Part shown: positions 1 through 11,030 of the stretch, in pieces
Position numbering within the stretch: the first letter of the stretch is position 1
Layout: each line of letters opens with the position of its first letter
Origin: Gnetum montanum
Taxonomy: Eukaryota > Streptophyta > Gnetopsida > Gnetales > Gnetaceae
Assembly: GCA_015680685.1 (NCBI GenBank)
Contig: MNCI01018959.1
Span: 23,361-87,360 of the forward strand
Direction of reading: 5' to 3'
DNA: 64,000 nucleotides
Notes under the pieces: model-generated
Database searches by the model: none
What the model saw: only the letters and a program-made list of their open reading frames with translations
What the model was told of the DNA's origin: nothing
Made by a program: the position numbers and the translations under genes

Positions 1-762
1 TGAAGGAACATTTCTAGGACTAGGTGGGGATGTACAAGCAGATCATTAAAAAAGAAATCCATATAGCTAAGACCCATATCAACACTTTTAGTGCTCAAAA
101 CACTAACTGGTGGGCCATATTGGACACTTACGCCTTTGCCAACCAAGCAGAACTAAAGAGTTGGGACTTGTAGATCTAGAATCTCACTAAATACATGAAG
201 TTGGCAAACCTATGGTATGCCAACTTGGCCATGTTAATAGCAAGATGCCCAAGGATAATGTTGGAAAAGCATGTAGCTACCATATACACCAAATATGAAG
301 CAAAATTTGCTGAACACAAAAAGACACTGTAAAATTAGAGGTAGAAAATTCTAAAATGGAGGTGGTAAAAGCCAGCTACCAAGGTTAGAAAGATGTCACA
401 GTAGATTTGGCTCAACGGCTCATAGATTATCAAAAATGTAGAGAAAAAGCCAAAGCTTATGAGGAGGAATGATGATTATTTGCTGCTTGGTACATTAAAG
501 CCAATTAGATGTTTATGCAACTACCATGTCCATGGGAGGTGCTGACCCCATCAAATATTGAAACATTAGCATGGATGACACATGATCCCTAAACCGAAGA
601 AGAAAAGCTTCAAGCACTCCTTCAAAGATATCCATTTCCAAAGCCTAAAGAACAAAATAAGAGGAAGAGGCCCATGGAGGAGCCACCACCACCAGGAACC
701 ACATGAGTTCCAACAATTTTGTACTTTGTATACTATGTTGGTGTCCCAATTTTGTTTTGTTT
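1..762 (+). pseudogene. RT-1: 3' part of an unknown coiled-coil ORF
   Basis: The plus strand reads as a decayed coding region running in from the left edge. One frame carries stretches such as NTNWWAILDTYAFANQAELK, with alternating hydrophobic and charged residues that suggest a coiled coil. It is broken by several TAG or TGA stops. A shift of frame leads into a basic, proline- and histidine-rich tail (PKPKKKSFKHSF, then HHHQEPHEFQQF) that ends near 762. An LTR-like sequence begins about 125 bp further on, so this is probably the last ORF of a retroelement. The same arrangement, an ORF with a proline-rich tail followed by a related LTR, recurs on the minus strand at 29,110-33,167. I do not recognise the protein family. 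Nucleic-acid binding by the basic tail is only a guess. Confidence 0.5.
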
Positions 763-887
763 AATTCCACACTACGACATGAGATAATTCATAGTTAGTC
801 CATAATCCCATACCTATCCACTGTGCAATCAAATGAACTCATTCTCATTTTTCTTTTTTGACTCGAGGACGAATTGTTATTCTATTG

Positions 888-1770
888 TGAGGATATGATG
901 AATCATGGTTTACTAGGCCCCGATATCGGGTACATGATATCACCACCTGGGTAACAATATTGTATACAAAATATCATGATTCCTATGTTAGGCTATAAAT
1001 ATAGCATTTAGGCACACAAGAAGGCCATTGGTAATTCATGAGCTAGTCATTAGAAGTCAAGAGTCTTTTTGTTAATTTTCAGTTCTTTTTCCAAGTGCAT
1101 GCTCGTAGTGTGATTCTTGTAATTGTACAGAACCTTTGTTCAAGTGTGACATACTTGGACACACACACAACTGGCAATAAAGATTGAGATTACTCCATCA
1201 TTTCAACATTCACTTAGCTTTTATTTGCTTTAATTATTAATTATTATTTATTATTTTCTTAGTTTATATTTCTTCATCATCATTTACTATTTTTTTATAA
1301 CACAAAATGAGTACGTCTTAATCATGAACATTTAAGTGTCACTGCATGGTAACCCATTAGTATATTAGGTAGTGCTTCAAGTGATGTGCGCTTCGTAATC
1401 CCAGACATAGTACTCAAAGTCCAACATGTGTATGAATGATTAAGGATGGATGCTCATTGCACTTAGGCTAGCTTATATTTTATTTTCCATTGTCTATCAA
1501 TTTACTTAAATTATTTCTCATTGTCTTTAGAAGTAAGCATAGTATTAAAAATCACATCATACACCTCACACTGGACTAAACCATATGTGACAAAGTAATT
1601 ACTAGTCCAGGTGGGAAGACAATGAACTGTAATCAACATGTAACTATCTAGGAGCCACAACTAGTCCATCTATGGAGTTTAACCGGATCATGCGTACATG
1701 CTCATATTCGTATGATTGAGCATAAGGATACCTCATCGCTCATCAGACATCATCCTCAAGTAATTTCTTA
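888..1770 (+). mobile_element. RT-1: 3' LTR (end approximate)
   Basis: An LTR probably begins at the TG of TGAGGATATGATGAA, just after ACTCGAGGACGAATTG. A TATA-like GGCTATAAATA lies at 991-1001, and a CAATAAAGAT near 1,176 could serve as polyadenylation signal. The region from about 1,600 to 1,750 matches the far end of a minus-strand LTR at 29,110-30,068: both have a TGGGAAGA block, a GTCCATG/CTATGGA block, a CGTATG block and a final CTCATCA. The start and TATA spacing also agree (105 bp here, about 125 bp there). The 3' boundary is not resolved; about 1,770 is where the similarity fades. Confidence 0.5.
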
Positions 1771-3365
1771 ACAAATTTTATTTATGTAATATTTAATTAT
1801 AATTAATAAGTAACTCTGAATTCTAGTTTAATGATAAAAAGTGACAAGGGATATGGTTGGTCCAAAATTACTCCATGACTAGAGTATTATATAATCATAT
1901 GTGCATAATAAAAATAAAAGATGCATAATTATACATGCATAATAGAGCATAAATATGCATAACTAAATCTCCATACTAAAGATTGAATATACATAACTGA
2001 ATGTGCATAAGGATTAAAATATGCATAGCCAAATACTTGTAAAGACATAATAAATGAAGAAAACAAAAACTCTATGGGATAATTGGATATTAACATTTAA
2101 TCATAAAATATATAGTAGATCTATGATATAGTTCCAGTAGTAGTAAAACAAAGGATACAAAACTTTAACAAAATACCCTAGCAAATTTATTGCATATATT
2201 TATGTAGAAAACTAACAATAATAATAACAGTAACAATGGTAATTTAATCCTATGATTTAACTAAGAATATTAGAGCTAATATATTGAAATGCATTTGATA
2301 CCAATAAAGAATTAATCACATGCATTAAATTAAATAATTAAACCTTTGCAAATTTTTAGGTTATGATAATCCTTCTACTATGACATATAAATCCTATTCA
2401 CATTACGTAAGTTATCATATTTCTCTATATTTTTCTCATTATCTCATCCATCCTAAGATTGGCTTAGGATGCACATGTAGGATGTTACAACTCATGGTAT
2501 AATAACAAGTAAAAGGATTATTCTTTTCAAATATTAAGAATCACCTTCTATAAAGGTTGATTTATAGTAGGAAATACATAATTTGAAGCCTTCTAATTGC
2601 AAGTCAATGCATCGATTATACAACTCATTCACTAATAAGTATTTAATAAGAAGTATGAAATATTAGGCAAAGATCAGAAATCTAATCTAGAAGCTCTACA
2701 AGTCTCCATTACCAAAATCCTTTGGAAATACTTGAAAAATTGGTAAATAGAGGTTTCTACATGAGGAAATATTTAGAAAATGTTACATTGTAAGATTTAT
2801 AGCAAACATGGGATATGACTTCTAGAAGGAATGCAAATGAAAAAAAGGCATTCATCATGATAAACAAAGTAGGTTCACTCCAGCATTAAATCACCTTCAA
2901 ATTCTAAATCCATATATTATAAAATGCCAAATTATTTTCTATAAAACAAGAAAACTAGATATCTTCAATTATTCAAAAGAAAATATTACAATGGGACTTT
3001 GAAAACTCAAAAAATATCCAAAACCTCTCAAAACACTCAAACATTGTTGTACAACAGGAGGCTCTATAACCATACAATGGTCATTCTCAATGTAAGTCCC
3101 AATCAATAGAGAATTTGTTCCATAACCTATGACTAAGATCTCAACTCCCAAGCAAGACTAGAACACGCAAGCCTACAAAGTTGACCTTGAATTTACAACC
3201 TCTATGCACTTACTCAATGTGTTCTCCCTTCTCTTGCTCAAGTTCATACATGAGTTTTATCACATCTCCTCTTTTAACTCTCTATTATTATAATTATGAA
3301 CAATCTATATTTGTTAGAAACCAAAGAAAAAAACCTAGGGAAATGTTCTCCCACTAAAATTTGAC
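1771..3365. other. AT-rich sequence, no gene seen
   Basis: There is no convincing coding signal on either strand. Short motifs such as ATGCATAA recur around 1,900-2,040. The stretch below 3,365 may be the inner part of the RT-2 3' LTR, whose inner end I could not place. Confidence 0.4.
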
Positions 3366-3810
3366 TTTCAAGAGAGATGTCTCATGAGTGTGGGAGACAT
3401 CTTCTTTCATAAGTGAGATGTCTCCTTAATTTGATAGATGTCTTCTAGGTGCCACAAATTTTCCAGAAAGCTCCTAAAACTCTACCAAAAAAACACTTGA
3501 AATTTTCTAGAAGTGTCTTAAGTACCTAAAAATGTGCTAGAAAGCACCTCAAATTCCTTGAGACGTCTCACACATTCTTAAGACATCTCAGCTATGATGT
3601 CTCATCAATTCCTAATACATCTCATGTAATTCTAAGATGGCTTAATAATGTCTAAGACATCTCATGTAAGTTTAAGATGTCTCACGAACATCTAAGATAT
3701 CTCATCCAAGATGACTTTCATTTAGCCAAGACATCTCTCTTAAGTTAGGGATGTCTCTTGCAAGCTTAACTCTTAGCCAAGACATCTCTTGAACTTCCAA
3801 GAAATCTCTT
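3366..3810. repeat. Dispersed GAGATGTCT / AGACATCTC motif array
   Basis: The 9-mer GAGATGTCT and its reverse complement AGACATCTC, with one-base variants, occur more than a dozen times in about 450 bp in both orientations, spaced roughly 20-40 bp apart. Pairs of opposite orientation could form hairpins. The position in the U3 of a 3' LTR suggests a repeated enhancer-like or protein-binding module, which is inference. Confidence 0.65.
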
Positions 3811-3880
3811 AAGAGCTTAAAATCTATAAAAAACAAACTATATGGAAAAATACAAGAGAATCAAAAGAGGTGTCCCTACA
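3366..3880 (-). mobile_element. RT-2: start of chromovirus 3' LTR (U3)
   Basis: On the minus strand an LTR appears to begin at 3,880 with TGTAGGGACACCTC. It follows a purine-rich tract GAAGGGTGGGAGAG (complement of about 3,886-3,899), as expected of a polypurine tract next to a 3' LTR. The following 500 bp are full of GAGATGTCT and AGACATCTC motifs. The LTR probably runs further toward 2,480, but I could not find its end. It belongs to the element whose integrase tail lies at 28,332-28,850, now separated by the RT-3 insertion. Confidence 0.5.
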
Positions 3881-4007
3881 CCAACTCTCCCACCCTTCAA
3901 GAAGTAAACTCATGTAAACAAGGAAGTAGGGGTTAAAGTGATCCCTCCACTCATGAAGTTTGGTATTATGAACCCATAAAAAATAATCCATGGACTAGTC
4001 CTCCCAA
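3881..4007 (-). pseudogene. RT-2: chromodomain tail and polypurine tract
   Basis: Read on the minus strand from 4,007, this continues the frame that ends at 28,332 on the far side of RT-3. When one copy of the 5-bp duplication is removed, the last codons at 28,332-28,360 (HGYLIYW) run in frame into a segment with D, two residues, FLWV. That is the spacing of the chromodomain core in chromovirus integrases (YLVKW, then EDATW). A TAG lies five codons into this part. The purine-rich tract precedes the LTR start at 3,880. The short length limits certainty. Confidence 0.5.
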
Positions 4008-5407
4008 TGTTACACCTAAAAAATTTGATCGCTGGAGGAAAACCAAAGATCTTGGATGCAGAAATAGTTTTTGACCTTGAATTCCAAAGGCCTTTGAGAA
4101 AGAGGATTCAAGGTACCCTGGATGGTCTAGCCAATCACCCAGGGACTTGCAAAATGTAAATGAAAAAATAAAAATAAAATTGCAAATTCAAATAAAAGTA
4201 AACACAAAACTAAAGTTGAATAAAATATACAGAATGAATGAACTGGAAAAATTTATTAAAAATAGCAAAATGCTCAATGTGTAGAGTTCAAAGAGTATAG
4301 ATTATGTCTCTAAATACATAAGAAGCTTGTCTGAATATAGTTTGAAGCCTATTGGAGTTTGTAGGTTGTATTTTTCAATTGAACTCCATGATCTAGGTAC
4401 TCCCTAACTCCAATTGTCAAGAGCCTCTTATAGGTTTTTTCTCAAGTCTATAACTTTTGGGTGTAAATAGTGTGTACAATGGTGTTTAACTTTGGTGGCA
4501 AAGGGACTATGTTGAAAGCCTCTAGTGCTCAAGAAAATGCCAACTACTTCCAATAGTCTTGCAAAATGCTTAAATGTGTTTTATGTACTCAAGTTTTCTA
4601 CAATGGTATGATTGCAAAAATGTTCCAAAACTTGAAAGAACTGTTTAATTTTGGCTTTTATAGGCTTTCAAATTACTAAATTTGGGCTACAAATTTTTTC
4701 CATTATTGCAAATAGATTAATGTCATTTGCAGGTGTTGTAGGCCATAATCCCTAGCATAGCTAATCATTTATGTCAAGTTTTGACATCCAAGATACTAAA
4801 AATAGTAAATGAAATTTTGTCACTATGCTGGCTTCACATTAACTATGCTAGCCTTGGAGAGTTATGCTAGCATTGTTGGAATTGGCTAAGAAATGTGGTG
4901 ACTATGCTAGCCATGTGAAGATTGTTGGAAATTTAAGATGACTACATTGGCCATGCTACCACGACTAAAAATTATCATGACTACATTGGCCCTTGCTGTG
5001 AAAATGAAAAAGCTAACTCCAACATTAGCCTTGCAGCTCCCACGTTGGGTTTTGTAACAACTACACTAGGAATTGTTAACAAATGGAAAATCCAACACCA
5101 CCAACACTGGTTGTAGGTGGTTCTAGCATAGTTGAGGCTATACCCCATCAAAAACCCATGAAAATTCTAAATTTGGTAGTCCCCAAGGCATTTTTAGCTT
5201 TCCCAAGCCCAAATTTGGCCATACATTGCTTTTTCCACTTAGGGAGTAAGGCAGTAGTAACTTATGAGGCATTTTTCAATCCCAAAAAGTTAAGTATTCA
5301 AGATTGTAGCTCACAGACTACCAACCTTACATTTACAATAAAATCTTACTTCAAGTTGGATGGTGAAGGTTACATGTTATAACATGAATTTTCTAAGTTA
5401 TGTTTCA
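4008..5407 (-). mobile_element. RT-3: 3' LTR
   Basis: This 1.4-kb copy matches the pieces at 23,728-23,955 and 27,190-28,331 along its length. Shared blocks include GGCCAATCACCCAGG-like sequence near the + left end and the AACATGNATTTTCTA block at the right end. On the minus strand it starts TGAAACATAAC and ends GGTGTAACA. A minus-strand TATA box, CTATAAAAGCC, lies near 4,657-4,668. The + strand just beyond 5,407 is GGCCTCTTTTTTTGACG, which on the minus strand gives a purine-rich AAAAAAAGAGG, a candidate polypurine tract. The shared start TGAAACA is also seen in the LTRs of RT-6 and RT-7. Confidence 0.85.
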
Positions 5408-6429
5408 TTGGCCTCTTTTTTTGACGTTTGGAGGATTGACCCACGAGACATTGACAAGAATACAAAACACCACTGTAAGCACATCACCATTGTTTCCTCT
5501 CTATGCTCGATCTTGTAATGGTGAATCATACTAAAGAGTGCTTGTGATAATGGGATAAGACTATGATGAGGTTATAAAATTTGTAGGTCACATTTTTTGC
5601 ACAAAGAAATGGTCATGAGGGTTAATAGTAAGTTCCACAGGTTGACATCATGGCTATGATATAACACTAAAATGTTGGATGATCAATTAAGGCTTTGTGA
5701 TTTGAGGTGTTGGTTACTTGGTAATGTTTTTGAGGAACCAACACCTCACTACAAGGTTTCTTTAGTTATTAGGCTTCTCCCTTTTCATTTTTGGAGCCAT
5801 TGGTTTGTCTTTTGATCCTCATTGGTCATTTGGCTTCTTTGAAATTTGCTTCACCATTGTTGTTAAAGGATAAAACCTTCATTTTGTTTCATTGATAAGG
5901 CTATGTTTTATTTGGTTTTCTTGTTGAATGAGATGTGTTACATTCAATAGACTTGATGGTGGAGCATGATGAACGAGATGTCAACTGGACATAATGCATT
6001 AGTGTCAAACATACATTACCATTTTCATTGAGGATGAGGAATGCATAATTAGGCTATGGGATTGGATTCTAAGAAGAGCAATGATGGGGATCATGAAATA
6101 AGCACTCTTGGTACGGTAGCATAAAGTCACCAAATCTTGCACATCGAGGTTACAAAGTGACTTGCTACTACAATGAGTTGCATCTTCACAATGACTCCAA
6201 GCTTTATCCTACAAGCACAACTCCAAGAGAACAACAAAAAAAGACAAAGAAATCATGTTGTCACAATACAATTCATAGGAATACATAAAAGAATTAGCAA
6301 ACCAAGCCACTGAAGATCACAATTTCCACACCCAAAAGGGATCTACATTTTGCATTATAGATGTTACAAATTTTTTCAATCCATTTGTCATGAAAAAAGA
6401 GGTAAATAAATGAATACTGGAGCACTTGT
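5408..6429. other. RT-3: 3' untranslated region
   Basis: This kilobase lies between the end of the integrase reading frame and the 3' LTR. I see no conserved protein motif on either strand. Apart from the purine tract at its left end it holds nothing recognisable. Confidence 0.5.
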
Positions 6430-9400
6430 TATTAGTTACTATGGTCATGTATGTCGATGTTGGTACCTACCAAGAAAATGTACTAGATGTGATAAGGTTT
6501 TAGATAGGAATGATTGATGAGATTGGCCAATTCATTTCTACCCATGTCCACTATCTTGAAGGCTCCATTGCCATAGGCCTTGGTGATCAAGAAAAGCCCT
6601 TTCTAGTTAGCTAAGAACTCATCTACATGCTCATGGATAACCTTGATGACTAGGTCTTCCTTCTTGATCTTTCATTTGTTTAGATCATGGTAGTGTTGTT
6701 ACTTCTACCTCTCCTAGTATCACTTGATATGAGTAAGCATTCATACCTATTTCTCCACCACGTCCAAGTCCATGGTATGTAGCTCCTTATTCTATTCATC
6801 ATTGATGAAGTTCGATAGAGCCACCCTTAGTGATGGAACCTATAATTCAAGAGGGAAATTAATTTTGGATCCATAAACCAAGCTATATGGAGTTACACCA
6901 GTTGCATTTTGATAGGTTGTTTGATAGGCCTAAAGTGCATGGACAATCCACTCATGCCACTTATTTCTACTATTATACAACATCTATTTTAGCAAGTTTA
7001 TGATGACCTTATTGCTAGCTTCATCTTGTCTATTAGCTTGAGGGTAATGTAGTGATGAAAAATAATGTTTAATGCCTAGGTCTTGACAAAAGGCTTTCAT
7101 GTATTGGCTACTAAATTATGGTCCATTATCCATGACTATATTCATAGGTATGCCAAAACGGGATACTATGTTATCAAGTATAGATCTACAGACTTGTTGA
7201 GACACTGTCTTCCTTAGGGGAATAGCTTCAACCCACTTTGTGAAGTATTCAACTACAATGATGATGAAGTTATGCCCTATGGAAGACTTAGGAATTATAG
7301 GTCCAATGATATCCAACCCCCATCACTAAATGGCCAAGTTATCTGAGTAGTATGTAACTTTGTTTGTGACACATGTATTAGGTTTCTATGCCATTGACAA
7401 GTATCATAGGTCTTAACCTTCTACAAGCAATTATTTTCCATATAAGGTCATTAATAGTCTAGTCATCTAATCTTAGCAGCCATGACTCTAGGTCCTATAT
7501 GTCTTCCACATATACCCTCACAAACTTGCTCAAGGACTATGAGGGCTTTGATTTTTCCCAAGCACACTAACAATATGCCATCATAAGACTGTTTGCATAA
7601 TGTGTTATCTCCTATGATGACATATTGTTTTGATATTTTATATATAACATCCTTTTGAGTAGTAGTCAGGCCTTGTGGAGATTCATAGTGCATGAGGTAA
7701 AACTTGATATCGTCATACCATTCTCATGAAGGGGTAGTATTGATGGAGGCTAAAAAGTTATCCTTAGTGTTCTATGTGATGGAAATGACATAGTTCATGG
7801 TTAAGGTAGGTAACTTACTAAACACATCAGGAGTCACACTGAGAGATAAGGTTGTAATGACATCAGCTAGCATGTTCTCAATTTAGGATACATGCTGGAT
7901 ATTAACATCTATAAATTGTTGCATTAGTTTCTTCCTAAGTCACAATAAGATTGCAAATGCTTGGCTTTACCTACATAAACCTCTATTACTTGGTTAACCA
8001 TAAGTTATGAATCATCTTTAATCATTAGGCACTTGATTCTCTGATCATGAGCTACCATCATTCCCTTGATTAATCCTTCATACTTTGCTACATTGTTGGT
8101 ACATGAAAATTCGAAATGGTAAGCAAAGGCTTGGTTTTCACTAGATAGGATTATTATGATGGTAGCAACACTAGCTCCATGGATAGTTGAAGCTTCATCA
8201 AAGTGCATGACTACCTAATTCCCTCAAGTACATTGTTAACAATGTTGACATGCTTGTCAAGTAATTCAAGATCTATGGTTGCATTTTCTTCTACCGATGA
8301 AGCAGTAAGTTGTGTGGCTATTGCTTGGCCTTTTGTTGATGCTTGAGAAATGTAATAGAGGTAAAATTTGGCTATCATGGCTTTCCAATGAGAAATACAA
8401 ATATTTTTCATAGATATTGGTCATTATGGCTTTATGTTATCCTTAGAGATGACATTGACCTAGCTCCTAAAGAGGTAGTGCTACCACTTCTTCAATGAGA
8501 AGACCAAGGCTAGACAACACTTCTTTAATTTAGTGTATCAAGTCTCATGGGCAATTAATGCATGGCTCTCGTCGTATATGGGAAGATCTACTCCATCATC
8601 TCATTTTTGACAAAGTAGAGAAATAATGGATGTGTTAGAGATAGTAAGGTAGATATAAAAAGGCTTATCCTCTTACAATGGATAGATCATTGATAATTGT
8701 GCCAATCCTTACTTAAGGTTTTCAAAGACTTCTTGGCATTAAGCCATCCACTTATAGTGACCTCCTTTCTTAAGTAAGTGTTTCATGGGTTGTAACTTAT
8801 CCATAAGCCTAGTAATAAACCTATGAATAAATTGCAATTTTTCTTACAATCCCTAGAGCTCCTTAAGATTGATTGGTGCTATCAAGTTGGATATGGCCTT
8901 AACCTTATCAAGATTAATGTGTATTCCCATTTCAGATACTACAAAGCCAAGCATCTTACTATTTTTGACACCAAAGACACACTTCTTGGGGTTAATCCTA
9001 AGCTCATATTTAAGACATTGTTTCAACACATGGTCAATCTCATGTAAATGATCATTGCTAATTTTGGATTTGATGACTATATCATCTACATAGTTAATGA
9101 GAAATCCTAGCATATAGTCATAAAGATATACATCATCACTCTTTGGTAGGTTGCTCCTACATTCTTTAGGTCAAAGGACATCATGGTGTAACAAAAGGTA
9201 CTTCAAGGGGTTATGAACATCATACAAAGTTGATGTTGTAGGTTAATCCTAATTTGGTTGTATCCCAAGAATCCATCCATGAAAGATAATAAGGCATGCC
9301 CAACCATAGTATCAATAAGTTGATTAATACTAGGTAAAGAGAAATTGTCTTTGATAGTTTCCTTATTTAAGTCTTGAAAATCAATAAAAATATGTATACT

Positions 9401-9970
9401 TCCATTTTTCTTATGGACTACCACTATGTTGGACACCCATTTGACATAATTGACAGCTTTAATGAAACCAACTTTCTATAATTTTGTGATTTCATCACAA
9501 ACTACCATTGCTAAATCTATCCTAATCTTGCAAACTTTTTTCTTAATTGGTGTAATACTAGGATTGAGTATGATGTTATGTTGCACTAGGCATGGGTCAA
9601 GACCTAGCACATCTTCATATGACCAAGCAAATACCTTAATGTTATCCTAGAGAACCTTGGTGATGTCTTGAGCCTATTGAAATTCTAATGAGGAACTCAA
9701 TTTTAGTGTTTTCTCCTCATCACTATGTGTTGTGATAAGAACCTCTACTAGTGAGTCCTCGATGATATCACCAACCTCAAGTAAAAGGATTTTAAAAAGG
9801 TCTTTAGGCCACTCTATAGTATTCTCTATTAAGGCTATGTGGTCAACAAGACCCTCAAGCTCAAGATCTAGGCAATTAAGGCTAATGCATTATTCAACCT
9901 TACCATGAGATCCACTTAGACTTAAAGGCCTATTGAATTGCTCCTAGATGTCCACACTTCAATCCTGCAT
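6430..9970 (-). pseudogene. pol: RT-3: pol (RT, RNase H, integrase), decayed
   Basis: The minus strand encodes, in order, reverse transcriptase, RNase H and integrase, all broken by stops and frameshifts. RT begins in the segment containing VVHKKNGSIHIFIDFQDLNK (about 9,436-9,203) and reaches the catalytic YVDD near 9,090 (LINYVDDIVIKSK). At 8,208-8,005 a segment with HFDEAST, HGA and FEFSCTNNVAKYEGL matches the second, Tat-type RNase H. Integrase core runs from MDIIGPI (first Asp) through VMDNGP (second Asp) at 7,316-7,116 to a QANRQDEASNK block with the Glu near 7,030. The frame then carries C-terminal residues such as GPYS/LVYGSK, KPYH and ends near 6,430. A complete enzyme cannot be made from this copy. 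Confidence 0.85.
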
Positions 9971-11030
9971 ATGAACCATAATCACATTAAGAGATACCTA
10001 TGTGATAAAATGATTAATTAATGTCAAAATAAAGCTAATTACTTTATTAATAGCCAAAATATGTAAACTAAAGGCAAAATAGGATTTAAAAGGACCACTT
10101 AAAGGTTATTAGAGAAAGGTGCATACAAATAAGGCTAAATAGAGGCTAAATAAGGTCAAATGAGGGCCAAATGATAATAGAATGAAGTCCAAAGAAGGCT
10201 CAATGAAGATCAAACTCTATCCTATGATGTTAATTAAAGGAAAAACATGGTTAGCGGAGGTCAAATAAGGAAATTTAAAGCTAGGAAAGGTGCATCGAAG
10301 GCTAAAGAGTATGAAATGAGGCTAAACCAGGATCAAATGATGATCAACTGAGGCCAAGTGATAGTCTAATGATGATTAAGCATCATCATCAAAGGTTGAA
10401 CAAGGCTAAAACATGATTAACAAAGGTCATAGGGGATAGGATAATGTAGATGGGGTAATCCAAGAGGCTAACAGTCATGGAACAAAGCCACATGATAGCC
10501 AAATGATACCAAATGGGGTCAAATGACACCTAAATGGTGATTAAACGAGGTCAAATGGCAGCTAAATTATGATTAAATGAGGCCAAATGACAACTTAACA
10601 ATGGTCAAGCACCCCCAAAAGATGTCAAACAAGATCAACACATAGCCAACCAAGGTCATAAAGGTCAAAATAAACTGGGTAGGGTAGACCCAAGGTCCAC
10701 TAACATGGAATATGGCTAAATGATGAACAAATTGATGGTGAATGAGACTCAAATGATGGTCAAATCACATCAAATGACACTCTAAAGGATAAAACATGGG
10801 TGCAATGAGGTCCAATGGTGTAAGTTGTTTTCAAATCCAATTTTTCAAGGTTGAGTGACACCAAATGATAAAAAAAGTTGGTGGCATAGGACCAAATGAT
10901 GTCAAAGTGAAGCTAAATGACATCAAATGATAGGGCAATAAAGGTCAATAATGCATACCAAGGTTAAAGCAAGTCAAAACATATTGAAACAAGGCCAAAC
11001 CAATCAAGGTAGGAAATGTATGGTAAAACA
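9971..11030. repeat. RT-3: degenerate GGTCAAATGA-rich spacer
   Basis: About 1 kb is built from short purine-rich phrases such as AGGTCAAATGAGG, GGCCAAATGATG and ATGATGGTCAAATGA, repeated dozens of times with drift. The phrase length is about 12-14 bp but no fixed period holds. No ORF of note is present. It lies upstream (on the minus strand) of RT, between the gag-protease and RT parts of RT-3. Confidence 0.7.
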
